64,000 nt of DNA, taken from Takakia lepidozioides. Lineage: Eukaryota > Streptophyta > Takakiopsida > Takakiales > Takakiaceae. Positions 12,401-21,589 of this stretch are shown here, piece after piece. Both the position numbers and the translations under genes were made by a program. A model generated the notes under the pieces. The model saw nothing but the letters and a program-made list of their open reading frames with translations, was not told the origin of the DNA and did not search any database. The DNA lies in the NCBI GenBank assembly GCA_030704615.1, contig CM060732.1:73513053-73577052 (forward strand), written 5' to 3'. The first letter of the stretch is position 1; each line of letters opens with the position of its first letter.

Positions 12401-15400
12401 GTTTCTGGGTGCAAAATTTGGACTTCAGGGGCACCTATGTGAGGATGAAATGAACCCTTCACTGTCAGCCCAAACAGTGTGCGGCAACGCACACTGTTTG
12501 AGCTGAACATTTCAATGTTTTAGGGTGTAAAATTTGGTCTTCAGGTTAACATTTCTGGGGATAAAATGAACCCTTCACTGTCAGCTCAAACAGTCTGTGG
12601 AACCGCACACTGTTTAGGCAGAACATATCAATATTGAAGGGCGCAACCTTCGGCCCTCATGGGCACATATCTGAGGATGAAATGAATCCTTTACTGCCAG
12701 CTCAAACAGTGTGCGGCAACGCTCACTGTTTGAGCAGAACTTTTCAATGTTCTTTCCTTGTGAAAATCGGGAACATAGGGCAGGTCCGTGAGGATCAATG
12801 AACACTTACCTGGCAGCTCAAAGAACACTTACCTGTTTGATCCCACTTTTTCATGCATCAGTCGACGTTTCATTCCTCTCTTATAAGAATTTGAGTGAAC
12901 AACCTTGCAGGAGAAAATGCAAAGTGTGGCGGATGAGGTCCCTCAGGGTCAGGGGAAGGAGACCATAGTTGATGTTGACGATGAGTGTTATGAAAGCAAA
13001 GCCGCTGAGATGCTGGGGGGTCAAAAAGGTGAACTCTCAGCTTGTGGTTCAAAGTATGCTTGCTCCTGGTGGGAGGTTGAAGATTCCCCTGTGTAGGTTG
13101 GTTTCCATGCCCGTCGTTCGTCCACCCCTTGTCAAAGACATTCTCAAGCTGGAGGCCGAGTTTGTTCATGGGTATTTGGATGGATCCGCAGTCTTTTACG
13201 TTTCTACTAGGGATTCTAGAGGTAACGAGCTCCTTGTGGATGAGTCAATCGTCGACTCCTGGGACCCCATTTGGAGACAGGTGAACGAATCCTTCGAACT
13301 TCTTCTCTCCAGGAAACCTTCCACCCAGGTATTCTCGGGGAAGATGTTTCACGTTTGGGATGGCAACCACCGGTTGCTTGCATGGATGGCTGTCATTGGG
13401 AGGCTGCACTCACAGGAGGAAGAGTGGCATTACTCCATTCGATCGATGGTGCTTGATTGTGACGACAACATGATGGGTCTTCTGACGGCAATGAATGATG
13501 TGAACAGGTTGGTTTCTCATTGTACATGTTGCACTTCTGGTTCCGTTCTTCCTTGATTCAAGTCCTTGAATTACATTCTGAAATTCAGATATCATTTTGC
13601 AGAGGGACGGAGACATCGCATGTCAAAATGAGTCTGGTTCACACACTGTATAGGATACAAAGGATCGGGCAGATGCCCTTGACCAACTTCAAGACCATCC
13701 TTTCGGCAGAGATGTATAAGAAATGCGAAAGCTCCAAGACTTCGGAAACATGGTACTCGTTGACCCGTGAGGCTTTCATGGAGTACATGTACACGGTGAG
13801 ATACATCTTCCTTCATCTGGCCTTTCCATATTCCTGCTTCCACATGTTTGTTTCTGTCTGTCTCCCTTGACCTTGGATTGATGCAACTCTCTTGCATTCC
13901 CTTGCAGCAAGATTGCAGATGCAGGGGAGCGTGGCAAACTGGAATACTACAGCTCTACCCCTGAGGAGAGAAGGACAACAAAGGGGGTTGAAAGTCACAT
14001 CCAGAAGGAGATGAACGCTACAAGAAGGACAATAATGAGTGCTTTTGTGAAGCAGTTGAGAATGGCCGACCCATCATTCGGGCCGCAGTTTCTCCTGGAG
14101 ATAAAAAACCATTATAACAAGCCAGGCAAGCCGGAGATGGCCCAGGAGAAGTTGCACAGGTTGTCTACCGCCGTCGTGTCTTCTGAACAGAAGGTGAAGT
14201 GGCTACAGATATGGAACTCCGATCCCACAGTTAGGGATACCCACATGTTCCCAAGGCCAGAGAAAGAGAAGAAGACCCAGCGTGTCGTTCCTGTCAGTGA
14301 CAATGTGCTGGACACCTGGCTTCACAAGGCCACTTACTGGAGCCAGGTGTGATGTCCTCTCGTATCTCACTTTTATTTCTCTTTTCCTGTCCTTCTCTTC
14401 CCATTGCCTCTTACATTCGCTGTGACTGTTTTTGGGTTCATTCTTCCATTTCAATTGTTTTGCAGTTGGAAGAAAGGGCCCGATCGGTTCTGCATACTCA
14501 GCTGGCTGACTATGGCATCACTATGACAGCTCCGAAGGTCTCCTTCGAAGCTTACATGAGGAAATGGAGAGCCACAGTGTGGCACTCTGGTTTCTTTAGA
14601 GAGTTCAGCAAGGAGGGTGGCATCAGTCGAACAAATGAGCTTGACCAGCAGGAAAAAGGAGAGGAAGCCTGGAAACGATGCCTTTACAGGTGCACACCCT
14701 TGCACTCTTTACTTGTGTTGTGGTTGCAATGTGTTGTGTGGCATACTGTTTAAGGGGGTCTTCCTGGTGTGTTGAAAAAGCTGGGACACAATATGTGCAC
14801 TGGAAAATGAGGCTGTGTCTGTTCCTGCAGGTACATTAGGTTTGTTCTCTTGGAAGAGAATTGCTTGGACAAACATCCAGATTTCGTGGACCTTTGGCTT
14901 GTCCCTGCTGGCAACCAGACCATGTTCACTGCTGGGATCTTGCATGACTGGGGCCTAGACCATCTTTCTTCTTGTGGTTGGTATTTGGATTGCCCTCCTT
15001 CAGAGACCCCAGCTGTAGAGTTGTCTTTGAGGAGAGAGAATGACCGTATTGCAGCCACTGCCGCAGCAGCGGACCTCGACATTCATGAGCGTAATCTGAG
15101 GACTCTTGCAGAGAAGGAGCCTCCCGCTCAGGATACCCCGGGTAGAGGAAGAAAGGCAAAGGGAAAAGATGTTGCTGGTGTTGTGGGGAAGGGAAGGGGT
15201 AGAGGGAAGGTGGCACAAGGGCAGGGAAGTGTTGCAGCTATTGGCCCTGTGGAGCATGTCCAGCAGACTCCACCGCATGGTAGGGGATCCGGGAGAAAAA
15301 ACAAGGGGGTGGTTGATCCCAAGGACCCGTACCATGCAGTGGAACATCCCACGAGGGTCATTCGTCCAACCAGGTTGGAGATTGCCAACGTCGGGTTCCT

Positions 15401-17029
15401 TGCCATGATGGAGTCGAAGAAATCTGATTACAAGGGCGAGCCATCACCAGTGTGGGAGAGGATTGTCGAGTTCCTCAGCACGGTGCGTGTTCTCTTTGGG
15501 TTCTGTGGCTTCTGCTCTCTTTGTCTGCTGTGGGCATGGATCGTTTATAAACTTGTCAGAATTCCATTGTATTTTTGTTTGCAGGCTAAAATGACCAAAT
15601 CGTGGGTGAACGGGAAGGAGAAGCCATATGCAGCGGAACTCATCATCTTGGACATCCCTGATGGGTTGGCAGTCCCGGATATCCCTCCATCGGGTGCTTG
15701 TCCGGGTTGGAATGCATTTGATGAGCGCTACTGGCGGTGGGTTTTTTCCTTTTGCAACTTCTTCCTTTCCGATGCAGGTGTTTTGGTTCTCATCCAGTCC
15801 ATCGATGTTCGGTGTCGCCGTGCCCTTGCCAGCTATTTGAAAGCCTCGGGCATGAGAGTCATGAAGACATGGAATTGTGTGAACAGCATGTACCTTACGA
15901 AGGGGGATCGTCCGGGAGAGATGGTGAGTTTCCCTTCTTCTTCCTCTTCTTTTTTGTTCTGGGATTGTGTTGTATAGGTCGCTCGAACTCATATGTAGGG
16001 GCCCGATTTTATTTTGGTTCTTAGTTCCTTGTGGATGTCATGTTTGCAGACTCGTCTGTTTGAAGCTGTTTGTCTCGTCCGGGTGCATCCACCAACGACT
16101 CCGGCCGGCATTACGGAGTTTGCCATCACTCACGGGGGCAAGTTCATAGATGACAGGACAGATCCTCCCACGGATGACATGCATCACAACTACGTCGACA
16201 GCAACTTGTGCTTGCGAAGGGGGAATGGGGTTCCTTGGAGAGGGGCGAGGGAGAGGAGCCCGACTTTCATTCAAACGATTGTGGAGTGCTGCACCTACAC
16301 AGACGCCAGAGTTCTGGATTTGTCGATGGGCACAGGTTCGTCTCTTCAACATTCACATTTCATGAGGTTTGATTGAGCTTGCACTTTCAGCACTTTCCAC
16401 CGTTCCGAATGTGTCTTCAATGTCTGCTTACTTCATTCTATTCCACTGCAGGTGCTTCGTACCACGCTTGCAAGGCCAGTGCGCGACATGTCTTTGGGAT
16501 TGAAGGGGATGCTGAGATTTACAAGAACCTCCTGATGGGTTTGGGTGGACACACTTCTCAGGTCCTTCCGAAGCCCCGTCCCGCTGATACTGGTACAGAG
16601 GAGACTTCTGACAAGGAGCTGGACTCCGACTTTGCCTGTGAGTAAGTTCAACCTGTGCATGCTTGCATTGTTGTTTCAATATCGAGAATCGCTGTTCTTG
16701 AGGCAAAGTGCACATGGGAGACATCCTCTTCGTTGGACTTGTGCATTGCATCATTGTGTTAAAAATGGGATTTTGTGGACATGTGTAGGAGTCCGCGTGC
16801 TTCCACTTGCCCTCCTGGGCTATCACACCTATTTGGACTTGTTTTCAGTCCTCCTCGGTCTTGTGTGCTACCTGTCTATGCGGAGGCACTCGCAGCAAGC
16901 ATGTCCGTTCATGGCACTCAGAGTCCACCTTGCGATGGCCTTCGTAGAACACGTGGTGTTGGGGCCAGAATCTTTGTAGATGACATAGCACAGGAGGTGG
17001 ACACTGATTGTGATGACTGCGACACTTGA
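9432..17029 (+). CDS. ParB-like domain fused to beta-type N6/N4 DNA methyltransferase-like domain
   Basis: Well-supported exons: about 12917-13507, 13603-13795, 13912-14346, 14466-14689, 14831-15482, 15585-15923, 16050-16335, 16452-16641 and 16789-17029, all joining in phase. A probable first exon at 9432 to about 9741 codes for an acidic, Lys/Arg-patched segment ending in a phase-0 donor before GTAAAA; its intron would contain the hairpin satellite. A frameshift at the G-run near 13014 breaks exon 2. The ParB-like part has VWDGNHRLLAW (13353-13385). A basic GR-rich linker lies near 15140-15300. The C-terminal half has a strand plus LDIPD at 15648, in the place of the DPPY tetrad, and then LDLSMGTG (16314-16337) followed by FGIEGD, the SAM-binding FxGxG-type motif and its acidic partner. 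Order DPPY-like before FxGxG is that of beta-class (CcrM-like) enzymes. The tetrad lacks its aromatic residue and second Pro, so catalysis is doubtful. This could be a DNA-binding accessory protein of the transposon. Confidence 0.7.
9780..12760. repeat. hairpin satellite, ~116-bp units, about 25 copies
   Basis: Each unit holds a strong inverted repeat: arms up to GCTCAAACAGTGTGCG and its complement (16 bp) around a GCAA loop, followed by TTTCAATGTTT, GGGTGCAAAATTTGG and a variable spacer ending ATGAACCCTTCACTG. Unit length is 111-118 bp. If transcribed, the hairpin would have a GNRA-type tetraloop. Outer copies (9824, 12586, 12700) are diverged and inner ones nearly identical, as expected for a homogenising tandem array. 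The array sits between the transposase and methyltransferase genes, probably in an intron of the latter. A decayed copy follows near 12810. Confidence 0.95.
10441..12292. repeat. 926-bp higher-order repeat within the satellite
   Basis: Sorting units by spacer type gives the order B A C B A D A' C twice in a row. B has TCTTGCTGTCTG, A has CCTATAATAGG, C has CCTATGTGAGG, and D has CCTATCTTAGG with a hairpin arm altered to TTAGAGC. The same diagnostic base in D lies at 11041 and 11967, exactly 926 bp apart, and unit B starts at 10441 and 11367. The second copy repeats even private changes of the first, so it is a block duplication of eight units. Confidence 0.9.
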
Positions 17030-17286
17030 TATGAAGTATTCTTTTGGTTTAATTCTGGGACAAATTTGAAATGGGATGGTTGTGTGTCCTTATTGTCCTC
17101 TTTGCAATGTGTGCGTGGAATTCACATTCATGGTTCCAAACTATTGTTGGAGATGGGGGTTGCATGGACTGCCCGGATTGTTCCTTCAATATATTTGTTG
17201 TTTTGTGGACCTCACAGACTTGAGTACATTGCAAAAACAAACAAACCACTTTGTTCTCAATTCTCAATTCTCCCCACATCAACCCG

Positions 17287-17340
17287 CGGAAATAGGTGAC
17301 ACCACTCGGAAATAGGTGACATCCGCGGAAATAGGCACTG
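17287..17340 (+). repeat. three short direct repeats near the MULE right end
   Basis: CGGAAATAGGTGAC is at 17287 and 17307, and a third, altered copy (CGGAAATAGGCAC) starts at 17326, giving a spacing of about 20 bases. No matching set is visible at the left end. Subterminal repeats of this sort often bind transposase, but that is inference. Confidence 0.55.
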
Positions 17341-17355
17341 TTTGCATGCTGACGT

Positions 17356-17390
17356 GGCGTGAGCCTGTGCTGGGCTCACAGGCTCACGCC
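17356..17390. repeat. right-end hairpin of the MULE
   Basis: Inverted repeat with 14-bp arms (GGCGTGAGCCTGTG and CACAGGCTCACGCC) and a 7-base loop, 26 bases inside the right end of the element. It shares the GCGTGAGC core with the left-end hairpin. Confidence 0.7.
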
Positions 17391-17416
17391 TCCAGGCTCA
17401 TGGAATAGCACCCCCC

Positions 17417-17427
17417 CAACCCGGCCA
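17417..17427 (+). repeat. right target-site duplication of the MULE
   Basis: CAACCCGGCCA lies immediately before the resumed LINE ORF2. The single mismatch to the left copy suggests some age or a sequencing difference. Confidence 0.75.
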
Positions 17428-19382
17428 ATCCACAACCCTGCTAGGATATACATTCGGACTTGACCTCACTGACGAGCAGAGATTTGCACCTATTTTGAAC
17501 AAGCTGAAGAGGAAATTGGCTTTTTGGGGATCGAAGCATCTGTCAATCATAGGTAGAGCCTTGGTAGTAAATCAAATCCTGGAGGCCGGGATCTGGTACT
17601 ATGCCAGCTCATGGAGACCTAACTCGACTCAAATCCAACAGGTTAAAAAACTGCTGCGTAATTTCATCTGGGGGGCTGAATCGTCATCACAGGGTAAAAG
17701 ATCCCAAGTGCCGTGGAGCCAAATATGTCTCCCCAAAAAACAGGGAGGGTTGGGCATCATCGACCCTGAAAAACAGATTGTATCCCTTCTTAGTAAATGG
17801 ATACCTCGGTTCATGGGCCCCGAGGGTGGTTGGTGGAAGTTCATCGTGGCAGACAGTATTCCGATGGCCTCCCCTTTGAAAAATGCTTCTTGGGCACCAT
17901 CATTTCGATGGATTGTCAACGGTTTCAACTTCAAAAAAGTGGGATCCAGTCTATGGAACTCTATCTGGCAGGCATGGGGGAGGCTGCGGGGCTTTCTCAA
18001 AAAACATGAACCCTCTAACTACTTCGAGATCCTTCGTCAATACCTTTTCCTTAATACCAACAAGCCAAGCCCTTCCCAGCGAAAAGAGGCAAGCCGCTGG
18101 TCAGCATGGGACAACCTGGGTATCTCCCAAATGGGTAACCTGTGGCAGGGCAACGGAGTCAAATCGCAGGATCTCATTGCTTCAACAGTGGCAAAGGCTA
18201 GAGCAAGCAAGTCATACTCAAACCTTATTCAAAACATTGACCAAACATGGATTGGGCATCTGAACACTGGACCTATTTTTCCATCACACAACTACTGGGC
18301 ACTTACCATTCACAACAACCTTCTTACCATCCTGTTCGTTAACCATTCCACCTCAAGCAACCATGTCGCCTACGCTTTCCACATTGACCCTCTCACCCTA
18401 ACCCTCCATCTTCATTCGCAAGAACCTGTCATCCTACCCCCCAACCCTCTTACATCAGTCAGAGTTTGCTGCTGGTCTACTTCTCCGAAAGAAATGGATC
18501 CCCAACCCCCCCCCAGGTCTTTCTCACTCAGCATGGCTTGCCTCTGCCACATTTATCTGGATTCTTGGCAGGCCCCTTGCTGAGTTGCAGTTCGATCCTT
18601 CCGAATGGTCTTGGGAGTTTGGAAGACAACCAAAACCTTTCTTTTTGTCCACCAAAAAAGGTTACAAGGCTTTGTCCCTGCCAATTTCACTGAAAGCAAA
18701 GTGGGAGTCAAGATGGGGGCACATGTTTAGAGATGAGAACTGGTCCGCAATCTGGGGCTCTGTGTGGCTAAAGTCCAGGCCTGCCAAAATCCAAGCATCC
18801 CTCTGGCAAGTTGCTAACATAGTGCTCAAGGTGGGCGAATGGTTACAATTTCAGGATGCCCTCCTTTGCTCCTGCTGCTCATCAGGATTCATGGAAAGCC
18901 TTGAACATTGTCTCATCTTGTGCCAAGCAGCAGCCATCATTTGGCCATTTATCAAAAACATTTACTCCTGTTGGAACCTCATTCCTCTCTCTCCCACGAT
19001 CCTGCTTCTAAACTATGACGCAACAACAAAAAGGAAAGCTATTCATTGCCCTGTTTTCGAAACACTTAGAGGTAGCACACTTTGGCACCTCTGGAAAGCA
19101 AGATGCTCCAAAACTTTCTCTGGACAAACTTCTACAGTTTCAGCTCTTCCCACATCTGTTTTCTATGACCTTGGGACAGAATCCAGGAAGGCTTGGGCCA
19201 AGCATTGTGCACAGATCCAACGGAAACCAGAGATCGCAGGGGCTTCCCATGATAAATTCCGCATCACCTGGGGTAATCGAGGGCTCATCTGTAGCAGCAC
19301 AAATCCAAATACATGTGTTTGGCCAGACCTGCCCCCACCCAACTGGAGAGGAATTTGCACAACACTCCACCGCGTCGCTTGA
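17428..19382 (+). pseudogene. LINE ORF2, C-terminal part (zf-RVT region)
   Basis: This is the continuation of the ORF2 broken at 4499. It begins at LGYTFG and runs through the typical L1 segment LKRKLAFWGSKHLS, then IWGAE and PWSQICLPKKQGGLG. After a stop at 18581 the sequence continues in another frame from 18585 to 19382. That part contains the zf-RVT region (AKIQASLWQV, then a Cys-rich stretch CSCCSSG and LEHCLILC), a zinc-binding domain common at the end of plant L1 ORF2. The frame break shows that the LINE was already degenerate or decayed after insertion. Confidence 0.88.
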
Positions 19383-19815
19383 GTTCGATCGAGAGAAAAA
19401 CTGGAAACATCTTAAGGGCTCTTCTAAAGCCTCCCGTCTTCAGTTTAGGCAGGTGTAATAGCATTACCAATCCCTAGGCAGTACACTAACTCACGTTGGT
19501 GCCATTACTATCTGTATTCATGTGTTGACTTCCAGTTCATGTTTCTTCCTCCGGGGTAGTAACATAGATCCTAGGGTTCTCGTTTTTGGTAACCATAGTT
19601 AACACTTGCCTCTCCGAGGGGTCATGTTCGGGGCCTCTTTGGCTCAAGTTTACCTCAATGAGGGTACGGGTTCTAACTTCACTGATAACGGTGTGTGTGC
19701 CTTATGGCGAAAATAGGGGTTTTAATTTTTTTCCCGGAATAATTCCAAATAAATTGTAATGGCCTTTCGGCCAACCAAAAATATAATATAAAAAGAAATT
19801 TATAGAAAAAAATAA

Positions 19816-21589
19816 ATTGGTTCTTTCAATATATGAAGCAAAGATTGTTTGTTTGTTTGTTTGTTTTGTATTGTAGCGTTGAGATCTTTGAAACCGCGGA
19901 CCCCAACCCTTGGAAAGCCCTCAATGAGGAGGGGTGCACCGACTTGGTCTCAATTCTTAACACATGGGCCTACACTTGGACTTAGATGACACTGGACACT
20001 TGGGCCAATGGCACATGCTACCCTAGTCCATTATGATGCAGTATGGCTCTACACCGATTTTAAGGAAAATTGGCGTGATATGAAGCCAAATATAATACCA
20101 AGTTGCTATCAGGGATTGAGATTTTGACCCAGCATTTACAGCAGACTGATATCAAAATTATTTTCTTTTAGAGATACTTAGAACTGGCTGGTTTAAAAAA
20201 AAATCAAAATAATAATACTTAACGCGGCTGGTCTGTGAAAAATGTACATGCCCCTTACTCTCCCCTTCCTCTTATGTTACAACAGGGGCTTAGTGATTTT
20301 TGACACTCATGCCTAGTCTCCTCTTTAGAACATGCCGCAAACCGCAAGAGGCTGTGTCCATTGAAGCAACAATTTTGACAAGCTGCAACGTGGCCAACAT
20401 ATGGCCAAGTAGTTAGGGCACAAATCTGACTAAGATGTGATTGTGGGTTTGAAGTTTTCAACTTGTGTTGCACAGTGTCACACTTCAGCTATAAAAGTGG
20501 AGCTATAAAATGGATCAACCCCACCCAATATGTACATACATGGGGGAGGTTGGGGCAACTAAGTCTTCCATACAACAGTCGGTTTTCATGGTACAACCAG
20601 GGAGCCACAACTGAAGAGGTCTTACTTGAAGAAGGTACCACCAAGGAAAAGCTACCTAGAGACAGAGGGAAGTTGGAACCAAAGAGGGTTATCCTGAGAA
20701 GCAACCAAGGAGGTGGTTTTGGGGATAGTAGAACAGAACAGGATCAACAGGATTCTGTGGGGAAGGTGTTCTTCATACAGGCATTAGCTGCTGCGGGCTG
20801 GGAGTTGGGACTAGGGAGGCCATCTTGTAATCATAGTAGTCAATACTTCACCGTCAGCTGCACTAAGTACTGGCAGATAAATGAAAGTCAGTATTTAGTA
20901 TAGATCAGAACAAGTATTTCAGCATGTGTGCCAATAAATTGACATAGTATGTAACCTATTCTAGATGGTGGAATTGACTTGTATTATGGCAGGCGGCTGT
21001 GATGGCGTCCTTGATCCTCATCACTAACTTAAGTTAGATCTCCACATCAGCTTCAGTGCTTCAGAGTTGCAGAGCTGAGGTAGAGCCCAGCTTGTACAGA
21101 TTCAACGTGGGCTCCACATCACCTGACACACACAGCAGCCATGCAGGGGCCCGACCAAGTGCGCCCGGATTCTGAGCTTTGCTGGCATACTGTGGAGCCT
21201 CCATCTTCATCTCTAGCATGCCATACGGATAGGCCCAATACTACGCTAGATTCTCTGTTTACATCGTCGCTGGGAGTCTTGAGCTTCACTCTTGCACCGA
21301 CACTTCGTGAGTTTACATACTGTGGTTTGATTATGGCATGTAGTTGTGTGATTCAGGGCAGGAACATTTACGGATGCCAGAAACGATGCTTTCTGTTTAG
21401 ATGATGCACGCATGTCTGTTGAAAAACTTCAGAAATTTCGAAGGATTCACTAATATCGTCAAGCAATTCATCCTGTTTGAGCAGGAGCAAGGATAAATTT
21501 GTAGTGTTGCTGGAAGCCCACAGTCTGATGTGGCCTGGGGGTGCCGACCTTCTCTCCAGCGAATATAAGGAGGTCTAGTAACTTTCAAA
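19816..21589. other. intergenic, no gene recognised
   Basis: It begins with a short TTTG microsatellite (19850-19872) after the LINE tail. Open frames at 20463-20903 and 21141-21404 have no recognisable motif. The last few hundred bases should hold the promoter and 5' UTR of the DUF3754 gene. Confidence 0.5.

Larger units (their letters stand above)
4500..17416. mobile_element. 12.9-kb Mutator-like (MULE) transposon carrying a DNA-methyltransferase-like gene
   Basis: The element interrupts a LINE ORF exactly, leaving an 11-bp flanking repeat with one mismatch (CAACCAGGCCA at 4489, CAACCCGGCCA at 17417). A 9-11 bp target duplication is typical of MULEs. It carries two divergent genes: a minus-strand MULE-type transposase (4918-8498) and a plus-strand ParB/methyltransferase-like gene (to 17029), with a hairpin satellite between their cores. 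No long terminal inverted repeats are visible. Instead each end has a hairpin with a shared GCGTGAGC/GCTCACGC core. The transposase ORFs are open and the splice sites look normal, so the insertion may be recent. One frameshift in the methyltransferase gene argues that this copy may not be fully functional. Confidence 0.82.
1..19815 (+). mobile_element. L1-type LINE, decayed, split by a nested DNA transposon
   Basis: This is a plant-type non-LTR retrotransposon. It enters the window already inside ORF1 and ends near 19815 in an A-rich tail, after a 3' UTR with the short palindrome GGCCTTTCGGCC at 19761-19772. Order seen: ORF1 with a zinc knuckle, APE-type endonuclease, reverse transcriptase, then the C-terminal zf-RVT region. 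It is in two pieces, 1-4499 and 17428-19815. The protein context stops at LKWLQPG and resumes at LGYTFG, which is the normal L1 continuation, so the intervening 12.9 kb is an insertion. Several frameshifts and in-frame stops (for example 4135 and 4315) show that this copy cannot encode its own proteins. Its 5' end lies outside the window. Confidence 0.9.

Noticed and set aside
9780-12760. The regular repeat array as a CRISPR array
   Set aside because: Units are ~116 bp with conserved, not unique, spacers, there are no cas genes and the context is a eukaryotic transposon. It is a satellite.
15444-15992. 182-codon minus-strand ORF
   Set aside because: Shadow of the methyltransferase-like exon, whose plus-strand splice sites and motifs are consistent.
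20463-20903. 146-codon plus-strand ORF
   Set aside because: No motif; may be 5' UTR or chance.
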